Shown in pieces: positions 6,000 through 11,693 of a stretch of DNA of 11,768 nucleotides. Numbering within the stretch: position 1 is the stretch's first letter; each line of letters starts with the position of its first letter. This stretch comes from Candidatus Kaiserbacteria bacterium. Its GTDB lineage: Bacteria > Patescibacteriota > Minisyncoccia > Phycocordibacterales > UBA918. A program made the translations under genes and the position numbers. The DNA is taken from contig QKBW01000049.1 of NCBI GenBank assembly GCA_003245875.1, positions 1-11,768 of the forward strand, given 5' to 3'. The notes below the pieces were generated by a model, which was not told the origin of the DNA, made no database searches, and worked only from the letters and a program-made list of their open reading frames with translations.

Positions 6000-7238
6000 A
6001 TGTCAAATCGTCACTATGATGTGATCGTGGTGGGTGGTGGCGCGTCAGGAATGATGGCTGCTGGACGGGCGGCCGAGCGAGGCCTGCGTGTTTTACTCTT
6101 GGAAAAAAATAAGGTCCTGGGTCGAAAGCTTGCAGCCACCGGTGGTGGTCGCTGTAATATTCTTAATGCTGAACCCGATGTGCGACAGCTGTTGTCGCGC
6201 TATGGTGACGCTGCGAAGTTCTTATTTTCACCATTTGCCCAGTTTGGTATGCAACAAACGTGGGATTTTTTTGTAGCGCAGGAGTTGCCTTTGAAAGTTG
6301 AAGCGAATGGTCGTGCCTTCCCGGAATGTGAGTCGGCTCCGGCTGTGGTTGAAACACTGCGTACCTACTGCACTCGCAACCAAGTTGAGATACGCCTAAA
6401 AAAAGCAGTGGATGGCTTGATTGTAAAGAACGGAGCTGTTGTTGGTGTACAGGTTGGAAGTGAAATTTTTTCGGCACCGAAGGTTATTTTAGCAACTGGC
6501 GGAGCATCACATCCTGAACTTGGCGCCTCAGGCGCGGGGGTGGAGTGGCTTTCAGTGTATGGTCACACTGTCCATCAAGCCACGCCGTCAATCGTGCCGC
6601 TGAAGGTACTGGAGCCATGGGTGAAATATATTTCAGGTGTAACGCTTCAGGGCGTACAGGTACTCTTTCAAAACAAAAAGGGGCAACATAAAGTGTCCGG
6701 GTCTGTACTCTTCACCCACTTTGGTCTTTCCGGACCGGTTATTTTAAACAGTTCACCCAAGGTGAAGGAACTGCTGCAGTTTGGGCAGGTCACTGCTTCT
6801 GTTGATCTTTTTCCGAAGGCTGATATCGGCACCGTGCGCACTCGTGTGCGTGAAGTATTTGATGCCCATAAAAATAAGCAGGTGAAGAATATCTTGGGCG
6901 AGATCATTATGCCGCGTTTAGTGGCGGCACTGGCTGCACAGGTGCCCGTGGAAGTGCTGGAAAAACGAGTTCATGATGTAACAAAACAAGAGCGTGAGCA
7001 ATTAGCCGATGCACTGAAGGGCATTAAACTGACGGTCATAGGCACCATGGGGCTTGAGTGGGCGGTATTGGCCGATGGCGGTGTCGACCTCCAGGAGGTC
7101 GACACCAAAACCATGGAATCTAAAAAAGTGGCTGGCTTGTATCTCACCGGCGATGCGCTGCATGTTAATCGACCAAGCGGTGGCTACTCACTACAGCTTT
7201 GTTGGACGACAGGTTGGGTGGCCGGGAGTGCAGTGTAG
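6000..7238 (+). CDS. HI0933/YhiN (BaiN-like) family FAD-dependent oxidoreductase
   Basis: This is a flavoprotein of the HI0933-like family, whose members have no firmly established general substrate (some relatives act as NAD(P)H-dependent reductases). Near the start is the Rossmann FAD-binding motif VIVVGGGASGMMAA, then LLLEKNKVLGRKLAATGGGRCN, the family hallmark. Later come RAFPECESAPAVVETL, ILATGGASHPELGASGAG, FTHFGLSGPVIL, and the C-terminal block GGVDLQEVDTKTMESKKVAGLYLTGD ... GGYSLQLCWTTGWVAG. The usual GE-LDVDG near the end is GD-LHVN here, a modest deviation. At 412 residues it is of normal length. An ATG at 5991 is in frame, but the predicted transcription start falls after it, so I prefer 6000 (MSNRHYD). 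No Shine-Dalgarno; probably leaderless. A perfect palindrome is embedded at 7080-7106. Stop is TAG. Confidence 0.92.
   Translation: MSNRHYDVIVVGGGASGMMAAGRAAERGLRVLLLEKNKVLGRKLAATGGGRCNILNAEPDVRQLLSRYGDAAKFLFSPFAQFGMQQTWDFFVAQELPLKVEANGRAFPECESAPAVVETLRTYCTRNQVEIRLKKAVDGLIVKNGAVVGVQVGSEIFSAPKVILATGGASHPELGASGAGVEWLSVYGHTVHQATPSIVPLKVLEPWVKYISGVTLQGVQVLFQNKKGQHKVSGSVLFTHFGLSGPVILNSSPKVKELLQFGQVTASVDLFPKADIGTVRTRVREVFDAHKNKQVKNILGEIIMPRLVAALAAQVPVEVLEKRVHDVTKQEREQLADALKGIKLTVIGTMGLEWAVLADGGVDLQEVDTKTMESKKVAGLYLTGDALHVNRPSGGYSLQLCWTTGWVAGSAV
7080..7106. repeat. Perfect 13-bp palindrome within the flavoprotein gene
   Basis: Bases 7080-7092 are the exact reverse complement of 7094-7106 around a single A (as RNA, a 12-bp stem with a CAG loop). 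It contains GTCGAC twice and encodes GVDLQEVDT, part of a conserved block of the family, so the palindrome is fitted within a constrained protein segment. Confidence 0.85.
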
Positions 7239-7297
7239 TTGTTTTTTATTGAAAGTATGGTATTACTTTTGCAGTGGTTCCTCTACAATTCGTAGCG

Positions 7298-7350
7298 AAT
7301 GAGACAAACACCCTGTTTCTAATTTTTGGAAATGGAGTGTTTGTCTCATT
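7298..7350. repeat. Long imperfect palindrome in the 7239-7418 gap; possible terminator or operator
   Basis: A perfect 14-bp outer stem (7298-7311 with 7337-7350: AATGAGACAAACAC and its complement) continues inward as CC/GG and TTTC/GAAA with small bulges, around a T-rich loop. No T-tract follows on either strand beyond ATT, so it is not a classic intrinsic terminator. It lies 60 nt after the flavoprotein stop and 69 nt before the next gene. The rest of this 180-nt gap shows only a T-run just after the flavoprotein stop and a GTCGAC-G-GTCGAC motif at 7378-7390. Confidence 0.7.
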
Positions 7351-7404
7351 TCTAGAAGACAGACACTAACGCTCAAAGTCGACGGTCGACAAGGGCATAA
7401 CTTT

Positions 7405-7410
7405 TAGGAG
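7405..7410 (+). promoter_or_regulatory. Shine-Dalgarno TAGGAG for the 7419 gene
   Basis: TAGGAG is followed by an 8-nt spacer and ATG 7419. Most plus-strand genes here lack such a site, so this marks a different mode of initiation. Confidence 0.8.
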
Positions 7411-7418
7411 AAAGTCTC

Positions 7419-8267
7419 ATGACAACTTCTGGTTCTGGTCTCTGGAATGAAGGTTTTGGCGCAATCGGAGCGACCCTCAAGTCGCTCGAAGATGCGGGTG
7501 TCACCCCGCTTGGCCTGAAGAAAATTCGGAGCAATCCGGCGCTGGCCGCACAGATTGCTAAACTGCTTGCTGGTCGGGAACGGCGTACCAAATACGTCTA
7601 CCCGCCCGAATACACTGGCCTGTCGTCCATCACACAGCAGGTCAAATTGCTTCAGCAGAAGGTTCCGGCATTCGCCGAACTGAACGCCGACTGGTTCCTC
7701 AACGAGGGGCAAGACTGGTATGACAGCCTCACTCTGCCTGACGCAGTCGAAGGGCCGCTTGTGAAAGTATGGGACGAGTCGGTCGGTGGCTGCCACAATG
7801 CCCTCGATCTGATCTTCAAGGCGATCGCCAAGGAACGCAAGTTCTACAGCTATCGTGAAGGTCAGCTGACGCCGAAACTCTTGCGTCAGTGTGAACGTAC
7901 GACTGACTATGAACACGACATGAAGCGTGTGCAGCCTGGGGACTTCCTGATTGTTCCGAGCCAAGTGGGCGACCGCTGGGGCGGCTATCCCGTCAGGGAA
8001 GTTCGCAGGTCGTATAACGAAGGCGAATTCGGTCACGGCTCGGTGGCTGGCGGATGCCTGATCCTGTCTCATCCGAATCGCCTCGTGCGTTTCGATGAGC
8101 TCGACATGGACTTCCCGGGTGACGAGTTTGAAGACCCGGATGCCGGTGACCGCTTAGTCCGCGTCCCGATTTTCGCGCAGAACAAAGATGGGATCGTATT
8201 CGGTTCAACTCGAGTTGACGGTGCTTACGGCTATTATGGTTCTGTTACTGGTTTCCTTCCGCAGTGA
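7419..8267 (+). CDS. Uncharacterised protein with N-terminal 'DAGVTP' segment (CPR-type hypothetical)
   Basis: I cannot assign a function. The 282-residue protein is soluble, with no signal peptide or membrane helix. It begins with a helical segment SLEDAGVTPLGLKKIRSNP (about 22-40) followed by AAQIAKLLAGRE; I recall similar 'DAGVTP-x-L-x-x-L-R' starts in many hypothetical proteins of candidate-phyla bacteria, which is memory and not a search result. The middle is rich in Trp, Tyr and acidic residues (DWFLNEGQDWYDSL) and contains KFYSYREGQLTP. After DFLIVPSQVGDRWGGYPVREV comes a C-terminal part with VAGGCLIL and paired aromatics ending GAYGYYGSVTGFLPQ. It uses more GC-ending codons than its neighbours and has a strong Shine-Dalgarno and its own terminators, suggesting a high-expression or transferred single-gene unit. 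The start is fixed by the Shine-Dalgarno; stop is TGA. Confidence 0.88.
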   Translation: MTTSGSGLWNEGFGAIGATLKSLEDAGVTPLGLKKIRSNPALAAQIAKLLAGRERRTKYVYPPEYTGLSSITQQVKLLQQKVPAFAELNADWFLNEGQDWYDSLTLPDAVEGPLVKVWDESVGGCHNALDLIFKAIAKERKFYSYREGQLTPKLLRQCERTTDYEHDMKRVQPGDFLIVPSQVGDRWGGYPVREVRRSYNEGEFGHGSVAGGCLILSHPNRLVRFDELDMDFPGDEFEDPDAGDRLVRVPIFAQNKDGIVFGSTRVDGAYGYYGSVTGFLPQ

Positions 8268-8272
8268 CCTTT

Positions 8273-8300
8273 GGTGCGGCGGCCGTCAGGCCGCCGCACC
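8273..8300. terminator. Strong GC hairpin just after the 7419 gene
   Basis: A perfect 12-bp stem (8273-8284 with 8289-8300) has the loop GTCA and begins 5 nt after the TGA stop. It lacks an immediate T-tract; it may protect the mRNA 3' end or cause pausing before the second hairpin at 8311. Confidence 0.6.
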
Positions 8301-8310
8301 ACTAATCTTT

Positions 8311-8337
8311 CCTGGCCAAATTGGTCGGGATTTTTTT
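8311..8337 (+). terminator. Intrinsic terminator of the 7419 gene
   Basis: CCTGGCCA (8311-8318) pairs with TGGTCGGG (8322-8329), including two G-U pairs, and is followed by A and seven T. It forms a tandem pair with the GC hairpin at 8273. Confidence 0.8.
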
Positions 8338-8421
8338 ATGTAATAAATTGATCCCTTTATACGTATATAAACACGTTGACGGTATGGTTACACTGGCACA
8401 ACCTTCGTTTTGGTGGCAGTC

Positions 8422-8430
8422 TGGTATACT
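8422..8430 (+). promoter_or_regulatory. Extended -10 promoter (TGGTATACT) of the sigma factor gene
   Basis: TGG-TATACT is identical over nine bases to the promoter before the CAP gene (9931-9939). The ATG follows 10 nt after the -10 box, leaving a leader of only a few nt. No matching -35 is seen, and the motif is of the housekeeping type, not the GGAAC/TC-rich type typical of ECF sigma targets. The 8338-8421 stretch upstream is AT-rich; it contains TTGACG (8376-8381) but no -10 at proper spacing. Confidence 0.6.
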
Positions 8431-8440
8431 TCATAAATCC

Positions 8441-9025
8441 ATGGCTGACACACAGACACAAAGCGACGAGTCGCTAGTAGGACAGGCGTTGGCTGATAGA
8501 CAGGCGTTTGCTTTTTTGGTGGAGCGTTACGAAGCACCGCTGGGACGTTATTTTTATCGACTGGGTGTTGGTGATCCGGAGGATCGACAGGATCTCTTAC
8601 AAGACACTTTTATAAAAGCCTATCGTAACCTAGCCTCGTTTGATACTTCTCTTAAATTTTCTTCGTGGCTGTACCGTATTGCACACAACGAGACGGTGAG
8701 TTGGTTCCGCAAGCGCTCGATCAGGCCGGAGGGTCATGCAATTGCGGATGCAGATGAGGTGTTGCGGTTTGTTGAGGGTTTGGAGCTTGGTCCTGCTGAG
8801 CAGTTTAAGATCACAGAGGATCAAACTGCTGTAACAAAGGCCCTGACAGAGTTACCCGAGCGATATCGTACAGTTTTGATCCTACGATTCATGGAGCACA
8901 AAGAATACGAGGAAATATCTGATATTCTCACCATCCCGGTTGCAACGGTGGGGACATTGATCCATCGTGGCAAAGCCGCTTTGAAGAAAATTTTGATCGC
9001 ACAAAATTATGAACATACTACCTGA
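8441..9025 (+). CDS. ECF-type RNA polymerase sigma-70 family factor
   Basis: A group 4 (extracytoplasmic function) sigma factor of 194 residues with only regions 2 and 4. Region 2 spans about 22-92: FAFLVERYEAPLGRYFYRLG, DRQDLLQDTFIKAYRNLASFD (core-binding segment) and FSSWLYRIAHNETVSWFRKR (-10 recognition). Region 4 spans about 133-186: ALTELPERYRTVLILRFMEHKEYEEISDILTIPVATVGTLIHRGKAALKKIL, a helix-turn-helix for the -35 element. I start at ATG 8441 (MADTQ), next to the -10 box; a longer reading to 8321 would begin inside the preceding terminator. Its end overlaps the following membrane-protein gene by 17 nt, the usual layout of a sigma factor with its membrane anti-sigma regulator. Stop is TGA. 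Confidence 0.93.
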   Translation: MADTQTQSDESLVGQALADRQAFAFLVERYEAPLGRYFYRLGVGDPEDRQDLLQDTFIKAYRNLASFDTSLKFSSWLYRIAHNETVSWFRKRSIRPEGHAIADADEVLRFVEGLELGPAEQFKITEDQTAVTKALTELPERYRTVLILRFMEHKEYEEISDILTIPVATVGTLIHRGKAALKKILIAQNYEHTT

Positions 9026-9845
9026 ACAATTTCAATCAAAAAAAACAAAGACCATGCGCATCATGGATGCTTTGGAAGCACAAAATGTAAAACCACGTCC
9101 GTGGTATGTATTCTGGTTGCAGAATTACGCCATTTGGGCGGTTTGGTTGTTGAGCATTGTCTTTGGCGCTGTCTCACTCTCAGTCCTTTGGTATGCCGTC
9201 GATGTTGGTTGGTATGCACTTTTTGAGGCTACACACGAAACCTGGCTGGAATTTATGGTTGAGACAGTGCCGTATCTTTGGATACCGGTGTTTGGACTAC
9301 TGCTCATCGTGGCGGTGTGGGATATTCGTCAGACCAAGCGAGGTTATAAATATCCATTATGGCTTATTCTCAGCAGTAGTTTGCTTGGAAGTGTTGCGTT
9401 AGCTCTGTGGGCGGTATGGTTTGGGGTGGGGAACATTGTAGACCGTGAACTCGGCCGTATCATGCCGTTCTATCCGTCACAGGAACGTATTGAAATGCGT
9501 TTGTGGCAGCAGCCGGTCAATGGTCGTCTGATTGGTGAGGTAGAAGAACAAAATGGTGAATTGTTTGTTGCAGATGTCGATGGAACCAGTTGGTTACTGG
9601 ACACTTCTGCTGTGATTGGTCCGGATAAAGATATATTAGTGGCTGGAAAAAGTGTCCGGTTACTTGGTATTGTCGGTGATGATGGAGTGTTTGTTGTGTG
9701 TGGCGCTATGCCGGACATCAAAGATCCTTTAACTGATCCGGAAGAGTTTCAGCGATTCCGTGATGTAGTTCGGGACCGTTTACAGCAACCACAACTTGAG
9801 GCGGCAAGTAACACTCCTTGTGTATTACCACCACCTCGTCGGTAA
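9009..9845 (+). CDS. Three-TM membrane protein overlapping the sigma gene, candidate anti-sigma factor
   Basis: The 278-residue protein has a short cytoplasmic N-terminus (1-38), three predicted TM helices (about 40-62, 88-104 and 116-138) and a soluble C-terminal domain. The latter begins IEMRLWQQPVNGRLIGEVEEQNGELFVADVDG and looks beta-rich, ending in a Pro-rich tail. I recognise no named family. The 17-nt overlap with the ECF sigma gene, in the same direction, makes co-translation likely and an anti-sigma or signal-sensing role plausible. However, no zinc-binding HxxxCxxC anti-sigma motif is present. With an odd number of helices and a cytoplasmic N-terminus, the C-terminal domain would lie outside. 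ATG 9009 is the first start; ATG 9054 (Met16) would avoid the overlap. Stop is TAA, followed by a strong terminator. Confidence 0.85.
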   Translation: MNILPEQFQSKKTKTMRIMDALEAQNVKPRPWYVFWLQNYAIWAVWLLSIVFGAVSLSVLWYAVDVGWYALFEATHETWLEFMVETVPYLWIPVFGLLLIVAVWDIRQTKRGYKYPLWLILSSSLLGSVALALWAVWFGVGNIVDRELGRIMPFYPSQERIEMRLWQQPVNGRLIGEVEEQNGELFVADVDGTSWLLDTSAVIGPDKDILVAGKSVRLLGIVGDDGVFVVCGAMPDIKDPLTDPEEFQRFRDVVRDRLQQPQLEAASNTPCVLPPPRR

Positions 9846-9864
9846 ATATCGGAAGAAATAGGGG

Positions 9865-9901
9865 ACAAAGCCGCGCTGCCAAAGGCAGCGCGGCTTTGTT
9901 T
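9865..9901. terminator. Intrinsic terminator after the sigma/membrane-protein operon
   Basis: A perfect 16-bp stem (9865-9880 with 9884-9899) with loop AAA and a CTTTGTTTA tail. It separates the sigma operon from the CAP-UmuD operon. Confidence 0.9.
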
Positions 9902-9930
9902 AGGTAGTACCAATGCTGCGAAATGTGTGA

Positions 9931-9939
9931 TGGTATACT
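9931..9939 (+). promoter_or_regulatory. Extended -10 promoter (TGGTATACT) of the CAP-UmuD operon, leaderless geometry
   Basis: TGG-TATACT ends 6 nt before ATG 9946, so the transcript should begin at or within a base or two of the start codon. The same spacing is seen before the LRR gene. Confidence 0.65.
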
Positions 9940-9945
9940 ATTACC

Positions 9946-10965
9946 ATGCGTCGCTTACTTTACAATCTTTTTGTTCCGCACGAACACAATGATTTTCATC
10001 CGCATCTATTACAAAAAGTAGCCATGGGTGGCATGTCGTTTTTGGTGTTGCTGACCTTTATTTTGGCAAACATTCAAGCTCTGGTATGGCCCAGTGTTTC
10101 GTGGCTAGTAGGTGCGGTACTGCCTGCTGTTATTGTTGCTGAGACAAACAGTGAGCGCGCACAAGATCACTTAGATGAGCTAACTCGAAGCGTCACGCTG
10201 GATCGGGCTGCGCAGATGAAGGCGGAGGATATGGCGACCAATGGCTATTTTGATCATTATAGCCCCGCCGGTGTTTCCCCTTGGCATTGGTTTGATGTTG
10301 CCGGATATCAATATGTCTATGCCGGTGAAAATCTGGCCGTGCACTTTACTGATTCTTCAGCTGTTGTTGATGCGTGGATGCATTCTCCAACCCATCGCGC
10401 CAATATTATGAACGGTATGTACAAGGAAATTGGGATCGGTATTGCAGAAGGAAAATATGAAGGATACAAGACTATTTTTGTAGTGCAACTGTTTGGCACA
10501 CCGATTACACAGACTGCTGTTGCCACAGTAGAGCAAACCCCTACATTTGCGACGAATGCAACTCCTGAGGCATGGCAAGAAGTTTCCACTTCTTCCGTTT
10601 TGGCAACGGGGGATGCTTCTGTGGATTTTTTGGCATTAGTGCCGTCATCATCTGAAACGGTTGATACCCAGGTGCTCGGTGAGGAAGTAGTGGCAACCGG
10701 TCTACCGACCACCACGCTTCAGCATGAACCGGTACAACTTGATCGTGTACCGTGGTACGGCTTTTTAACACAGCCGAATACCGTGCTGGCAACCTTATAT
10801 GCTCTGCTAGCAGCATTTGTGGCATTGGTGCTCGCTACGTCATTAACTCTGGAGTGGCGACGACATAACCCGCTGCAAGTAGCATATAGTTTTGGTTTGT
10901 TGTTGTTGATGGGGGGGTTGCTCTTGTTGCAAGGTTGGCTTGTTGGCAATGGTGTCATTGTATGA
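9946..10965 (+). CDS. CAP/SCP-domain (YkwD-like) membrane protein
   Basis: The 339-residue protein begins with a cytoplasmic HEHNDFHPHLLQ segment (12-23), an N-terminal start I associate with CAP proteins of candidate-phyla bacteria. TM segments follow at about 27-47 and possibly 52-64. The extracytoplasmic CAP domain (about 66-187) has the motifs YFDHYSPAGVSPWHWF (101-116, His104), YAGENLAVHF (125-134, Glu128 and His133) and SPTHRANIMNGMYKEIGIGI (147-166, His150), the His/Glu set lining the CAP cavity. A long Thr/Ser/Val-rich linker follows (about 190-275), then two C-terminal membrane helices (about 279-302 and 311-337) separated by the basic EWRRHNP. Bacterial CAP proteins are secreted or surface-bound and their activities are mostly unknown. 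It is leaderless by promoter position. Its TGA overlaps the UmuD ATG (ATGA). Confidence 0.92.
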   Translation: MRRLLYNLFVPHEHNDFHPHLLQKVAMGGMSFLVLLTFILANIQALVWPSVSWLVGAVLPAVIVAETNSERAQDHLDELTRSVTLDRAAQMKAEDMATNGYFDHYSPAGVSPWHWFDVAGYQYVYAGENLAVHFTDSSAVVDAWMHSPTHRANIMNGMYKEIGIGIAEGKYEGYKTIFVVQLFGTPITQTAVATVEQTPTFATNATPEAWQEVSTSSVLATGDASVDFLALVPSSSETVDTQVLGEEVVATGLPTTTLQHEPVQLDRVPWYGFLTQPNTVLATLYALLAAFVALVLATSLTLEWRRHNPLQVAYSFGLLLLMGGLLLLQGWLVGNGVIV

Positions 10966-11402
10966 GTAAGGATGTCAAAATAATGACGGTGGCTCGGCTG
11001 GCGCCTTCTGGGCTCCAGCTTACCAATCTCTACGCGAGTCATGCAGCCGCCGGTTTCCCGGCACCGGCTGATGACTTGGTGGAAGATATGCTTGATATCC
11101 ATGATCTGGTGGTCAAACATCCGGCCAGTACATTCTTTGTGCGGGTACAAGGTGACTCGATGGAAGGGGCGGGTATTTTTTCTGGTGATGTGTTGGTGGT
11201 TGATCGTGCAGTGACGCCACAGCCAGGAAAAATAGTGGTGGCTGCAGTCTATGGCGAGTTGGTCGTTAAACGTTTGGAAAAAAGGGGAACCGGTTTGGCG
11301 CTTATTTCTGAACAAGATGGATATGAGCCTATTTCCATTACTGACAATGACGACTGCTTTGTCTGGGGTGTCGTGGTCGGTAGCGTGCGACAGTTTCTCT
11401 AA
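10962..11402 (+). CDS. umuD: UmuD-like S24 family self-cleaving protein
   Basis: This is a LexA/UmuD-type serine-lysine peptidase that, in known systems, cleaves itself when RecA filaments form after DNA damage and then supports translesion polymerase UmuC. The 146-residue protein lacks a DNA-binding domain, so it is UmuD and not LexA. The cleavage site is AAAGFPAPADD (Ala30-Gly31), the active serine is in VRVQGDSMEGAGI (Ser66) and the general base is in VVKRL (Lys103). The Gly-Ser (35) and Ser-Lys (37) spacings equal those of E. coli UmuD (G25, S60, K97). The site has AG where E. coli has CG. The start at 10962 overlaps the CAP gene stop as ATGA, implying coupled translation; ATG 10983 is an alternative. 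A reading from TTG 10935 is rejected. No umuC follows within the window. Stop is TAA. Confidence 0.93.
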   Translation: MSKDVKIMTVARLAPSGLQLTNLYASHAAAGFPAPADDLVEDMLDIHDLVVKHPASTFFVRVQGDSMEGAGIFSGDVLVVDRAVTPQPGKIVVAAVYGELVVKRLEKRGTGLALISEQDGYEPISITDNDDCFVWGVVVGSVRQFL

Positions 11403-11446
11403 AATAAAATGAGGGTTAGACAGATGCAAGCATCCACCTAACCCTC
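11401..11446. terminator. Hairpin terminator between umuD and the small minus-strand gene
   Basis: GAGGGTTAG (11411-11419) pairs with CTAACCCTC (11438-11446), with an inner GATGC/GCATC stem (11423-11427 with 11430-11434). On the minus strand it is followed by ATTTTATTTT (11410-11401), a good tail. On the plus strand only TTTC follows. It ends the minus gene, whose TAG stop (11440-11438) is part of the stem, and may act weakly for umuD. Confidence 0.8.
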
Positions 11447-11596
11447 TTTCTCAGCCGATGGTTCGAATCCCCATGTGTTTGGGTCATGGAGTTTTGGCCG
11501 AGATTTGTGTGAAGTGTCAGGAAAATGAGGGTCGTAAGGAGTATGTTCCTTTTTACCTTGATTTTCCCGTTCCTCATTGTTTGGTGTGCTAGTCAT
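11438..11596 (-). CDS. Small hydrophilic protein of 52 residues, unknown function
   Basis: A short gene in a stretch that otherwise looks non-coding. ATG 11596-11594 is preceded by AAAGGAGG at 5-nt spacing, the same site and spacing as the gene at 5172. The frame runs 53 codons to TAG (11440-11438), which lies in the arm of a terminator with a T-rich tail on this strand. The peptide starts MTSTPNNEERENQGKKEHTP, continues with YDPHFPDTSHKSRPKLHDP and ends NTWGFEPSAEKEG. It is highly charged and Pro/His-rich, with no membrane segment or signal and no Cys, so it is probably cytoplasmic and perhaps disordered. I recognise no family. The combination of start signal, open frame and terminator makes it a real gene in my judgement; it could be a small regulator or ribosome- or nucleic-acid-associated peptide, which is speculation. 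Confidence 0.72.
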   Translation of the reverse strand: MTSTPNNEERENQGKKEHTPYDPHFPDTSHKSRPKLHDPNTWGFEPSAEKEG

Positions 11597-11601
11597 CCGT
11601 C

Positions 11602-11634
11602 CCTCCTTTGGGTGATGTATTCTTATATACTATA
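11602..11634 (-). promoter_or_regulatory. Ribosome binding site and candidate -10 box of the small minus-strand gene
   Basis: AAAGGAGG occupies 11609-11602. Upstream, TATAGT (11634-11629) or TATAAG (11627-11622) in a very AT-rich stretch could be the -10 box. No clear -35 is seen. The ribosome site is solid; the promoter is tentative. Confidence 0.55.
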
Positions 11635-11693
11635 TAAATACTGATTTGGTTACTTTTTGAAAGATTATGCAATATGGTACGTCCTATGTAAGT

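Noticed and set aside
7404..8072. Long minus-strand open frame opposite the 7419 gene
   Set aside because: No start signal or recognisable motifs. The plus-strand gene has a strong ribosome site and terminator, and the antisense frame is a by-product of its codon use.
8321..8440. Longer N-terminus for the sigma factor
   Set aside because: It would start within the preceding terminator and upstream of the -10 box that lies 10 nt before ATG 8441.
10935..10961. TTG start for UmuD
   Set aside because: It would extend 31 nt into the CAP gene and add unlike residues; the ATGA overlap at 10962 fits coupling and length.
11460..11470. GGTTCGAATCC, resembling a tRNA T-arm
   Set aside because: The flanking bases do not form the T stem (only two pairs), no acceptor or anticodon arm fits upstream, and the sequence is explained as the WGFE codons of the small minus-strand gene.
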